The notes under the pieces are model-generated. The model worked only from the letters and a program-made list of their open reading frames with translations. It had not been told where the DNA came from and made no database searches. Positions 9,081-16,914 of a stretch of DNA of 64,000 nucleotides are shown piece by piece; the stretch's first letter is position 1, and every line of letters begins with the position of its first letter. A program made the position numbers and the translations under genes. Origin of the DNA: Rubrobacter_D sp963840835 (GTDB lineage Bacteria > Actinomycetota > Rubrobacteria > Rubrobacterales > Rubrobacteraceae); NCBI GenBank assembly GCA_963840835.1, contig CAWJAM010000014.1:62001-126000 (forward strand), written 5' to 3'.

Positions 9081-10370
9081 GTGGCGCGATTCACACCGCA
9101 CACCGAGGCCGACGTACAGGAGATGCTGGGGGCCATCGGGGTCGAAACCCTGGATGACCTCTTCGCCGACGTCCGTCCGAAGTCCGAAGGAGAACTTGAC
9201 CTTCCGCCCGCACTCTCCGAGTACGAGGCGCTCAGGGAAGTAGATGCCCTGGCGAAAGAGAATGTGTGGGGGCTGCCGATCTTCCTCGGCGCCGGGGCTT
9301 ACGACAGGATCGTACCATCGGCCATAGGCGCGATCATCTCCCGCGGCGAGTTCCTGACCTGCTACACGCCCTACCAACCGGAGATCAGCCAGGGCACCCT
9401 GCAGTCGATCTTCGAGTTCCAGTCCATGATCTCCGAGCTGACAGGACTCGAGATCTCCAACGCCTCCGTCTACGACGGCGCGAACGCCGTCGTGGAAGCA
9501 GCCCTGATGACGGCCAGGCTCACGAAAAGAGCCCCCAAAGTAGCCGTCTCCGCCGGCCTGAACCCCCGCTACCGCGAGGTCATAGAAACCTACCGCGTGG
9601 AAGTGGTGGAGCTGCCATTCAAGGACGGCACCACTGATTTCTCCAGCATCCCCGACGATGTCTCCGGAGTCTTCGTACAGAGCCCGAACTTCTTCGGGGT
9701 CGTGGAAGATATAGGGGCGGCCTCGGAAGCGGCGCACGCCGTAGGCGCTCTCTCGGTCGCCGTGTGCGACCCGATCTCGCTCTCAATACTCGAGGCGCCC
9801 GGTAACCTCGGCGCCGACGTCGCAGTAGGCGAGGCCCAGCCGCTAGGGATGCCGCTGATGTTCGGCGGTCCCTACGCGGGCTACATGGCGACGAAGGAGG
9901 AGTTCGTCCGCCAGCTCCCCGGACGTATCGCGGGAGAGACAATAGACAAGGACGGCAAGCTCGCCTACGTCCTCACACTGCGGGGCCGCGAGCAGGACAT
10001 CAGGCGCGCGAGGGCGAACTCCAACATCTGCACCAACCAGGCGCTGACCGCCCTGGCCGCGACCGTGTACACGGCGCTCATGGGACCAGAAGGGCTGCGT
10101 GAGGTGGCGGAACTTTCGATCTCGAAGGCGCATTATTTAGGCTTCAGGCTTCAGGCTTCAGGCTTCAGGCTTCGGTATGCGGATGCGCCTTTCCTGTGGG
10201 AGTTTGCCGTGGAGTTGCCCGACGTGGCGCGGGCCAATGAGGCTTTGCTGGAGGCAGGGATCGTTGGCGGGCTCGACCTCGGGGACGGGGCTATGCTCGT
10301 CGCCGTTACGGAGAAGAGGACCAGGGAAGAGCTCGACGCGTTTGTGGAGGTGGTGGCGAATGCCGTTTGA
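9081..10370 (+). CDS. gcvPA: Glycine dehydrogenase (aminomethyl-transferring) subunit 1
   Basis: This is the N-terminal half of the split P-protein, 429 residues, which with GcvPB decarboxylates glycine using PLP. Recognisable segments are FLGAGAYDRIVPSAI, FLTCYTPYQPEISQGTLQ, FEFQSMISELTGL and FGGPYAGYMA. The GTG start is preceded by AGGGGG about ten bases upstream. At 10140-10174 the gene contains five consecutive copies of the heptamer GGCTTCA (last copy degenerate), read as GFRLQASGFRLR between the YLGF and YADAPFLWEF segments. The repeat is tolerated in frame because the surrounding loop varies in the family. It is under riboswitch control. Confidence 0.95.
   Translation: MARFTPHTEADVQEMLGAIGVETLDDLFADVRPKSEGELDLPPALSEYEALREVDALAKENVWGLPIFLGAGAYDRIVPSAIGAIISRGEFLTCYTPYQPEISQGTLQSIFEFQSMISELTGLEISNASVYDGANAVVEAALMTARLTKRAPKVAVSAGLNPRYREVIETYRVEVVELPFKDGTTDFSSIPDDVSGVFVQSPNFFGVVEDIGAASEAAHAVGALSVAVCDPISLSILEAPGNLGADVAVGEAQPLGMPLMFGGPYAGYMATKEEFVRQLPGRIAGETIDKDGKLAYVLTLRGREQDIRRARANSNICTNQALTALAATVYTALMGPEGLREVAELSISKAHYLGFRLQASGFRLRYADAPFLWEFAVELPDVARANEALLEAGIVGGLDLGDGAMLVAVTEKRTREELDAFVEVVANAV
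10140..10174 (+). repeat. Five tandem GGCTTCA heptamers inside gcvPA
   Basis: Five back-to-back 7-base units (the fifth ending TTCGG) lie within the gcvPA coding sequence. The same heptad type appears in intergenic tracts at 13506, 16747, 16883 and 32512. Confidence 0.9.
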
Positions 10371-11770
10371 CCTGATCCGGGACAAGGGCCGCGAGGGCCG
10401 CAGGGGCTACACCCTTCCGAAGCCGGATGTGGAGATCGAAAGAGCTGGAAACCATTCTGCCGAAGGCGTCGCTCCGCGGGGAGAAGCCGCGGCTTGCCGA
10501 GGTGGATGAGCCGACCGTGATCCGGCACTACACCAACCTCTCGCGCGAGAACGAGGGCATCGACACGACTTTCTACCCCCTTGGCTCCTGCACGATGAAG
10601 CACAACCCTCGCGCCAACGAGGCGGCAGCGGTCGTACCAGGCTTCGCCGGACTGCACCCGCTCCAGCCGGAGGCGCAGGGCGCGCTCCGCATCATGCACG
10701 AGCTACAGGGCTTCCTCGCCGAGGTCTCGGGACTGCCGCACGTCTCTTTGCAGCCGCTTGCAGGCGCCCAGGGTGAACTGACGAGCATCCTGATGGTCAA
10801 GAAGTACTTCGAGGACGCCGGTGACGAGGAGCGCACCACGGTCCTCGTTCCTTCCACGGCGCACGGGACCAACCCGGCTACGGCCTCGATGGCAGGGTTC
10901 GAGTCGAAGGAGGTCGGGCTCGACGAGCACGGCTGCGTGGACGTGGACGAGCTGCGGGAGATGGTGGATGCATCGACGGCCGCGCTCATGATCACCAACC
11001 CCAACACCTGCGGCGTCTACGAGCGGAACATCGCCGAGATAGCGGAGGTACTGCACGAGGCCGGCGCCTTCCTCTACATGGACGGCGCGAACATGAACGC
11101 CAATATGGGACGCATGCGCCCCGCCGAGGCCGACGTTGACGTCATGCACTTCAATTTGCACAAGACGTTCTCCACACCCCACGGCGGCGGCGGTCCCGGC
11201 TGCGGAGCTATCGCTTGCTCCGAAGACCTCGCGCCATTCCTGCCCGACCCCGTCGTGGAGAAAGAAGGCGACGAGTATCGCTTCGTCCGGCCCGAGAAGA
11301 GCATCGGTCGGGTGGCTGGCTTCCACGGCAACTTCGGGCAGATGCTCAGGGCCTGGAACTACATCAGGATGCACGGCCCCGACCTCAAGGACGTGACGGA
11401 TATGGCGGTTTTGAACGCCAACTACGTGCGGGCGCAGCTCGGCGGCACCTACCGCATCCCCTACGACGAGATGTGCAAGCATGAGGTCGTCGTGCAGCCC
11501 CCGAAGGGCAAGAAAGCCCTCGACATCGCCAAGGGGCTCATCGACTACGGGTACCATCCGCCCACGATCTACTTCCCCCTCGTCGTCAAGGAGGCCATGC
11601 TTATTGAGCCGACCGAGACGGAGTCCAAAGAGACCCTCGACGACTTTATCGGGACGATGCTGGAACTTGCCGAGGCGAGCCCCGAAGACCTCGAAGAAGC
11701 CCCAACGCACGCCCCCACGCGCCGCCTCGACGAGACCCGAGCCGCCAGGCAACTCAAGGCCAGGTGGTAG
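10360..11770 (+). CDS. gcvPB: Glycine dehydrogenase (aminomethyl-transferring) subunit 2, apparent frameshift near N-terminus
   Basis: This is the PLP-bearing half of the P-protein. The expected N-terminus begins at ATG 10360, overlapping the gcvPA end (DLIRDKGREGRRGYTLPKPD). It continues in a different frame from ~10440 (LETILPKASLRGEKPRLAEV) to the stop at 11770. The GAAAG at 10439-10443 looks one base too long: removing one A restores EIEELETILPK. Downstream, FYPLGSCTMKHNPR, GANMNANMG and the PLP lysine region HFNLHKTFSTPHGGGGPG are intact. If the sequence is correct, translation would have to start at 10427, losing ~25 residues. A sequence error or recent mutation is likelier. Confidence 0.92.
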
Positions 11771-12852
11771 CGGTGGAAGGACTCGAACGTACCCCACTCT
11801 ACGACGAGCACAAAGCGTTGGGCGCTCGTCTCGTGGACTTCGCCGGCTACGAGATGCCAGTTCAGTACGAGGGCATAAAGGCCGAACACGAGGCGGTCCG
11901 AAACCATGCTGGCCTCTTCGACGTCTCGCACATGGGCGAAGCCGTCTTCCGCGGTCCTGAGGCCGAGGCAGCCGTCCAGCGCCTCGTCACCCGTGACGTG
12001 GGCCGCCTCGATTCCGGGCAGGCCGGCTACTGCGCGGTCTGCTACGAGGACGGGGGGACGGTTGACGATGTGATCGTCTACAGGCGCGAGGACGACTTCC
12101 TCATCGTGATAAACGCCTCCAACCGCGAGAAGGACGTGGAACACTTTCGGAAAAATACAGAAGACCTCGACGTGGAGGTCGCAGACGAGTCGGACGACTG
12201 GGCGCTCCTGGCTTTGCAGGGCCCCAAGGCTGCGGAGCTCTTGCAGGACCTCACCAGCACGGATCTGTCCGGCCTCAAGCCTTTCCGGTTTGCCCGGGGG
12301 GAGGTCGAAGGTGTGCCTGCCCTCGTCTCGCGCACCGGCTACACGGGCGAGGACGGGTTCGAGATCTACCTACGGCCGGACGGCGCCCCGCGCGTCTGGC
12401 GGCGACTGATCGAAGCCGGCGCCGCCCCCGCCGGGCTCGGCGCGAGGGATACGCTGCGGCTCGAAGCGGGACTGTGCCTCTACGGAAACGAGCTCGACGC
12501 CGAGACCACGCCGCTAGAGGCCGGCATCGGCTTCGCGGTGCATCTGGACAAGGAGCCGCGGTTCATCGGGCAGCGGGCGCTCTTGCTCGAGGATACCGGG
12601 GGGTTGCGCAAGAAGCTCGTCGGCTTCGAGATGGAGGGGCGTGGGATCGCCCGCCACGGCCACCACGTGACCAGCGGGGCCGAGATCGTCGGCGAGGTCA
12701 CGAGCGGCACCAAGTCGCCCACCCTCGACAGGGCGATAGGACTTGCGCTCGTAGACCCAGGGGTGGATGATTGGTTCGAAATCGTGATAAGGGACAACCC
12801 CGTGCCGGCGAAGGCCGTGCCGCTACCGTTCTACAAGCGCGACAGAGGATAG
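11764..12852 (+). CDS. gcvT: Aminomethyltransferase (glycine cleavage T-protein)
   Basis: The 362-residue T-protein transfers the aminomethyl carbon to tetrahydrofolate, releasing ammonia. It opens with RTPLYDEHKALGARLVDFAGYEMPVQY and contains FDVSHMGE, RTGYTGEDGFEIY and DTLRLEAGLCLYGNEL. The GTG start overlaps the gcvPB stop; GTG 11773, six bases after AGGTGG, is an equally good start. It lies in the riboswitch-controlled operon. Confidence 0.95.
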   Translation: MVAVEGLERTPLYDEHKALGARLVDFAGYEMPVQYEGIKAEHEAVRNHAGLFDVSHMGEAVFRGPEAEAAVQRLVTRDVGRLDSGQAGYCAVCYEDGGTVDDVIVYRREDDFLIVINASNREKDVEHFRKNTEDLDVEVADESDDWALLALQGPKAAELLQDLTSTDLSGLKPFRFARGEVEGVPALVSRTGYTGEDGFEIYLRPDGAPRVWRRLIEAGAAPAGLGARDTLRLEAGLCLYGNELDAETTPLEAGIGFAVHLDKEPRFIGQRALLLEDTGGLRKKLVGFEMEGRGIARHGHHVTSGAEIVGEVTSGTKSPTLDRAIGLALVDPGVDDWFEIVIRDNPVPAKAVPLPFYKRDRG

Positions 12853-12864
12853 GGGAGGAGAGCT

Positions 12865-13242
12865 GTGGCCGTACCGGAAGACCTTCAGTACACGAAGAGC
12901 CACGAGTGGGTCCGCACCGAGGACGGCACCGTGACCATAGGCATCACCGACCACGCCCAGGAAGAGCTAGGCGACGTGGTCTTCGTCGAGCTGCCCGATG
13001 AGGGGGCCACCATCGAGGCCGGCGATTCCTTCGGAACCGTCGAGAGCGTCAAGGCCGTCTCCGACCTGTACACCCCCGTCGGGGGCGAGGTCGTCGAGGT
13101 CAACTCCTCCCTGGAGGATGCGCCCGAGAAGATCAACGACGACCCATACGGCGAGGGCTGGATCGTCAAACTCCGCACCACAGACGAAGCCGACCTCCTC
13201 TCCCCCGAAGAGTACGAGAAGGTCGTCGAAGAGGAGTCGTAG
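12865..13242 (+). CDS. gcvH: Glycine cleavage system H-protein
   Basis: A 125-residue lipoyl carrier that shuttles the aminomethyl group between P-, T- and L-proteins. The lipoylated lysine is in ESVKAVSDLY; GEVVEVN and the C-terminal GEGWIVKL are conserved. GTG start with GGGAGGAG five bases upstream. It is the last gene of the operon; no lipoamide dehydrogenase is present locally. Confidence 0.95.
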   Translation: MAVPEDLQYTKSHEWVRTEDGTVTIGITDHAQEELGDVVFVELPDEGATIEAGDSFGTVESVKAVSDLYTPVGGEVVEVNSSLEDAPEKINDDPYGEGWIVKLRTTDEADLLSPEEYEKVVEEES

Positions 13243-13355
13243 AGAACGCCCACTCCCCGATTATGCTCCAGAGCACATGAACTACCCAGGCCTGCATCTT
13301 TATATGCAGTTTGCAGCTATCTACAAAAAGTTTCTAAATTCGATGTTCCAAGGAC

Positions 13356-13384
13356 TTTACAAAGTGTGGCGAGCGATGTATCAT
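13356..13384 (+). promoter_or_regulatory. Strong predicted sigma-70-type promoter downstream of gcvH
   Basis: TTTACA at 13356-13361 and TATCAT at 13379-13384 are separated by exactly 17 bases, and each box differs from consensus at one position. No protein gene starts downstream on this strand before rex, which is convergent, so the promoter would drive a short RNA starting near 13391. Confidence 0.55.
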
Positions 13385-13390
13385 CCTGTC

Positions 13391-13500
13391 AGTCGGTTGG
13401 TGCGAAACTAAACCGGCACAATTAAAGAGCCCGGGGCGCTACTCCTCCTTTCCCTTTCCCCACCTATCACCCCTAGGTACGCCCCGGGCTCTTCTCTATT
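13391..13500 (+). ncRNA. Candidate small RNA with CU-rich loop
   Basis: From the predicted start near 13391 the RNA would contain a small hairpin (CGGTT/AACCG around 13394-13415). A perfect 14-bp stem follows, with arms 13425-13438 and 13480-13493. It encloses a 41-base loop of almost pure pyrimidine with CTCCTCCTTTCCC and CACCCC, so the loop could pair with purine-rich ribosome binding sites. The 3' side continues CTCTATT. It resembles in concept the C-rich-loop 6C/B11 sRNAs of other Actinobacteria, but no sequence homology is claimed. Confidence 0.45.
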
Positions 13501-13573
13501 CGAAGTTTCAGGCAGCAGGTTTCAGGTAGCGTTGTGAGCGGCGTGGCATGTTTGCGTCAATCCGATCATTCGC

Positions 13574-13604
13574 AAAAAGAGGTCCCCGGCGAGTGCCGAG
13601 GACC
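13574..13604 (-). terminator. Intrinsic terminator of rex
   Basis: On the minus strand GGTCCTCGGC-ACTC-GCCGGGGACC forms a ten-pair stem with one mismatch, followed by TCTTTTTG. It lies ~35 bases past the rex stop. Confidence 0.7.
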
Positions 13605-13636
13605 GTGTTCCAAGCCTGTAGCCTGATGCCTGTAGC

Positions 13637-14278
13637 CTAACTAGCTTCTTGTCCCTCCGCCTGGGTGAGGTAGTAGAGGGTGTGCATTAGTTGGGCTGTT
13701 GGGTCTATGCGGTGGACGTCTACGTGGTTCGGCACGTGGAGCAGGACGTCAGTGTAGTTAAGGATGACCCTGATGTCGGAGTCGACCATCAGGTTGGCGA
13801 CCTCCTGGGCCGAGGAGGCCGGGGTGGCGATGATGCCGATGATCTCCTCCGCCTCCGTGACGCTCTTTTTCAGTTCGTCTATGTGCTTGACGACGACGTT
13901 GCCGACGGTGCGCCCGATCTTCTCCGGGTTGTCGTCGAAGACGTCGTGGATGACGAAGCCCCGCTTGGGTAGGATGGTGCTCGCCGCTATGGCGCTGCCG
14001 AGGTTGCCGGCGCCGACGAGCGCGATGTTGTAGGTCTGCCTGAGCCCCAGGATGTCGCGGACGGCCTCGACGAGGTCGTAGGCCTGGTAGCCGACCCCGC
14101 GGGTGCCCGAGAAACCTATGGCGTTCAGGTCCCTGCGTACCTGCACCGGGTTTATGCCGGTGAAGTCGCCGAGCTCCTTGCTCGAGACCGCGTCGCGGCC
14201 CTCTTCGATGAGCTGCTGCGTGGTCCTGAGATACTTCGTCAGCCTATTTGTCAGGCCGGGCTGTAGCGTCGCTCGCAA
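13637..14278 (-). CDS. rex: Redox-sensing transcriptional repressor Rex
   Basis: The 213-residue protein senses the NADH/NAD+ ratio and represses fermentative and respiratory genes. Residues ~10-75 form the winged helix (ELGDFTGINPVQVRRDLNAIG). Residues ~85-195 are a Rossmann domain with VGAGNLGSAIA, and the C-terminal domain-swapped helix ends HTLYYLTQAEG. I chose TTG 14278 because AGAAGGAG lies upstream, because longer versions would run into the promoter at 14322, and because this gives the usual family length. Confidence 0.93.
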   Translation of the reverse strand: MRATLQPGLTNRLTKYLRTTQQLIEEGRDAVSSKELGDFTGINPVQVRRDLNAIGFSGTRGVGYQAYDLVEAVRDILGLRQTYNIALVGAGNLGSAIAASTILPKRGFVIHDVFDDNPEKIGRTVGNVVVKHIDELKKSVTEAEEIIGIIATPASSAQEVANLMVDSDIRVILNYTDVLLHVPNHVDVHRIDPTAQLMHTLYYLTQAEGQEAS

Positions 14279-14321
14279 CTTTTCCCTGCTCCTTCTTCGT
14301 GGATCGATAAGTGATGGGAGC

Positions 14322-14349
14322 ATTGTAACAAAATGGGACGTTCTTGCAA
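14322..14349 (-). promoter_or_regulatory. rex: Predicted rex promoter
   Basis: Read on the minus strand, TTGCAA (14344-14349) and TACAAT (14322-14327) are 16 bases apart. No clear Rex operator (TTGTGAA/TTCACAA type) overlaps it. Confidence 0.5.
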
Positions 14350-14483
14350 TAAAGGTGCTCTTAACCGACAACAAATCAGTAAGCAAGGCCGGTTACAGCG
14401 AGGTGGACGGGATTCGCGCGCCGGATGGCCGACCCGCAGCGTGTACCATTAGCGACTCGTTCTCTATAAGCTGGAGGTTGCAG

Positions 14484-15449
14484 GTGGAGTACAGGCGGTT
14501 GGGGGGCAGCGGGGTAAAGGTGAGTGAGATCTCCCTTGGGAGCTGGCTGACATATGGCGGGAGCGTCGCCGAAGAGCAGGCGACGGCCTGTGTCAGTAGG
14601 GCGTACGAGATAGGTATCAACTTCTTCGACACGGCCAACGTCTACATGCGCGGGGCCGCAGAGGAGATCGTGGGCCGGGCTCTCAGGGATTTCGAACGCG
14701 ACTCGTACTTTCTGGCGACCAAGGTCTACTTCCCGATGGGCGAGGGGCCCAACGACCGCGGGCTCTCGCGGAAGCACATAACCGAGCAGTGCCACGCGTC
14801 GCTAAGGAGGCTTGGCGTCGACTACGTCGACCTCTACCAGTGCCACCGCTACGACGAGACTACGCCCCTCGAAGAGACGCTCCGGGCGCTCGACGATCTC
14901 ATAAGGCAAGGGAAGGTACTCTACATTGGCGTCTCCGAGTGGACGGCGGACCAGATCTCCGACGCGCTCAGGATCGCGAAGGAGATGAACCTGGATCGGA
15001 TCGTCTCGAACCAGCCGCGCTACAACATGATCCAACGCAAAATAGAGGGCGAGGTCATACCCCTCTGCGAGCGCGAGGGCGTAGGCCAGGTGGTCTTCTC
15101 CCCGCTCGCCCAGGGCGTACTCACCGGCAAGTACCACCCCGGCGAGGCCCCCGAGGAGGGGACCCGCGCCGCCGACCCCGATAACAACCGCTTTATGCAG
15201 CAGCTCATGAACGAGGAGGTGCTCTCCGCGGTGGACGGGTTGCGCTCCGTCGCCTCGGAAGCGGGGCTCAGCATGCCGCAGCTCGCGCTCTCGTGGGTGC
15301 TCCGTCAGGAGGACGTGAGCAGCGCGATCATCGGCGCCTCCAGGCCCGAGCAGGTCGACGACAACGCCGCCGCCTCAGGTGTAGAGCTCTCCGCCGACAT
15401 GATCTCCGAGATAGATCATTTACTGGAAGGCGTCACACAGTTCGATTGA
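14484..15449 (+). CDS. Aldo/keto reductase
   Basis: A 321-residue AKR of the Kv-beta/YhdN-like group, opening EYRRLGGSGVKVSEISLG. The catalytic tetrad is visible as Asp and Tyr in FFDTANVY, Lys in FLATKVYFP and His in YQCHRYD. The NADPH-binding C-terminus IIGASRPEQVDDN is typical. GTG 14484 has GGAGG six bases upstream. It reduces aldehydes or ketones with NADPH; the substrate is unknown. It is divergent from rex and could be redox-linked, but no Rex box is seen. Confidence 0.85.
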   Translation: MEYRRLGGSGVKVSEISLGSWLTYGGSVAEEQATACVSRAYEIGINFFDTANVYMRGAAEEIVGRALRDFERDSYFLATKVYFPMGEGPNDRGLSRKHITEQCHASLRRLGVDYVDLYQCHRYDETTPLEETLRALDDLIRQGKVLYIGVSEWTADQISDALRIAKEMNLDRIVSNQPRYNMIQRKIEGEVIPLCEREGVGQVVFSPLAQGVLTGKYHPGEAPEEGTRAADPDNNRFMQQLMNEEVLSAVDGLRSVASEAGLSMPQLALSWVLRQEDVSSAIIGASRPEQVDDNAAASGVELSADMISEIDHLLEGVTQFD

Positions 15450-15794
15450 ATACACGAGGCCCGGGAACAGAACCCCTCACGCGGCGTCCGCGCGGCTACC
15501 CGCTTGCAAAGCGGGGCGGATGCGAACGGGAGATAGCCGGGTATCTCGTACACGCGGGGCTGACGACCTTGCTGGGGCCTACCAATAATTCGGCGTCTGG
15601 TGTAGCATGGTGGGCGTGGAACGCGATCACACAACGTTTACCTCGCACTCCTTTACTGGACGGCTTCCTCGACCGTCCCTGCCCCGACCGTCCCTCTAGG
15701 GGGCGCGCTCGGGGCATCCGCGTTTCCCGGTTTTTCGAAACCTTCTGCGCGGAACAGTCTCCATTTATGAATCACAAGAGATCGGGGAATACCA
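15450..15794. other. 345-base intergenic region
   Basis: The spacer contains a hairpin CCCGCTTGCAAAGCGGG (around 15499-15515) and two copies of CGACCGTCCCT near 15672-15703. I find no tRNA, no convincing ORF and no T-run terminator. Confidence 0.4.
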
Positions 15795-16748
15795 ATGCTG
15801 GCCTTCACCGCTAGAGAAGAGATCGAAGTCGATGAAGCTATCGTCCTTGACGGCATGAGCGCCATCACGGACTCGGGCATCCTTATCAGGAACATGAACG
15901 ACGCTGACCTCGAGCGCATCCTGGAGCTGAGGAGCGTCGTCAGGTGGTCCGCCGACCCGAGGGCGTTCGATCTGCTGCGCGGCGTGCGCGGCGCCCGTTG
16001 GGCGGTCGCGGAGTCGCCCGAGGGCGACCTCGCTGGCATGGCCGGTGCCGTGCCGCTGGGGGAGATCGGCATCCTGTGCCACCTCGCCGTCCACGACGGG
16101 TTCAGGGGCTTCGGCCTCGGCGCCCTGCTCTCTTCCCGGGCCGTAACCTACCTGAGAAGCCGTGGCGCGAAGACCATCAGGCTCTACTCGACGCGCAAGG
16201 CCGAGGGGCTCTACCGTTCGCTCGGTTTCGAGGAAGTCGCGTCGCGAACTGTGTACCGCCTGGAAGAGGGGCACAGGAGAATACGCATGCCCGATCGGGT
16301 AGACGGTCACAGGGTCGAGACGCTCACGCTCGGGGACCTGCCCGAGCTCTGCGGTGTTGACCACTGGAGCTACGGGGCCGACCGTTCTGCCCTGCTCCTC
16401 GCCACCCTCAGGCTTCATCCCGGACTCGGGCTCGTCGTTCGCGACTCGTCGGGCGGAATGAAGGGATACCTGATCCGGAGCTCTCAAGGCCGCGCAACTC
16501 GTATCGGCCCTCTGCTGGCCTCCACCCCGGACGTTGCCCGCCTCCTTCTCGCCCGCGCCCTCTCAGGCACCGGTGCGCCGGTCCAGATCACGGTCTCCGG
16601 TCCGGCCGAATCAGAGGCCCACTCTGTCCTGCGAGAATTCGGCTTCGAAGGCACCAGGGACCGGCTGCGGATGGAGCTGGGCGGTGCAAGGGGGGACAGC
16701 CAGGCAGGGCTCGTGCACTACGGCACGACGGCGTATCTGGCGACTTAG
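15795..16748 (+). CDS. GNAT family N-acetyltransferase with C-terminal second domain
   Basis: The 317-residue protein has a GNAT domain at residues ~35-155 with the acetyl-CoA loop region HDGFRGFGLGALLSSRA and LYRSLGFEEV. The second half (~175-310) resembles a degenerate or partner acetyltransferase domain, as in YitH-like proteins. The start is uncertain, since no good ribosome binding site precedes ATG 15795 or 15855. Its stop codon sits in a repeat tract. The acceptor substrate is unknown. Confidence 0.7.
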   Translation: MLAFTAREEIEVDEAIVLDGMSAITDSGILIRNMNDADLERILELRSVVRWSADPRAFDLLRGVRGARWAVAESPEGDLAGMAGAVPLGEIGILCHLAVHDGFRGFGLGALLSSRAVTYLRSRGAKTIRLYSTRKAEGLYRSLGFEEVASRTVYRLEEGHRRIRMPDRVDGHRVETLTLGDLPELCGVDHWSYGADRSALLLATLRLHPGLGLVVRDSSGGMKGYLIRSSQGRATRIGPLLASTPDVARLLLARALSGTGAPVQITVSGPAESEAHSVLREFGFEGTRDRLRMELGGARGDSQAGLVHYGTTAYLAT

Positions 16749-16908
16749 GCTACAGGCTTCAGGTCTTGTGACGTAGCACTCCGGCTAATGCCATCCCCAT
16801 AGAAAGGAGTCAGCATGTTCGAGAGTTTGGCGAGAGACGAAGGTTGGCGGATGGAGCTGTGCGTCTGCCTGATTCTCCTGAAACCTGAAACCTGTAGCCT
16901 GTAGCCTA
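16747..16908. repeat. Spacer bounded by inverted heptad repeats
   Basis: TAGGCTACAGGCTTCAGGT at 16747-16765 is matched in inverse orientation by ACCTGAAACCTGTAGCC followed by TGTAGCCTA at 16883-16908 (one extra heptad, one mismatch). The left arm includes the GNAT stop codon, and the right arm ends just before the proS start. Confidence 0.7.
16815..16904 (+). CDS. Possible 29-residue leader peptide upstream of proS
   Basis: ATG 16815 has AAAGGAG five bases upstream, the best ribosome binding site in this interval. The frame encodes 29 residues ending in the repeat-derived KPETCSL and stops ten bases before the proS ATG, which itself lacks a good site. It may couple translation into proS, or be fortuitous. 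No proline codon run is present, so classical attenuation is not indicated. Confidence 0.3.
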   Translation: MFESLARDEGWRMELCVCLILLKPETCSL

Positions 16909-16914
16909 TCCATC

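Noticed and set aside
13277..13411. 44-codon AT-rich ORF after gcvH
   Set aside because: The sequence looks protein-like, but it overlaps the strong promoter at 13356-13384, has no ribosome binding site, and resembles no family.
15450..15794. Possible tRNA gene in a long spacer
   Set aside because: No T-loop (GGTTCGAATCC-like) with matching acceptor stem could be found.
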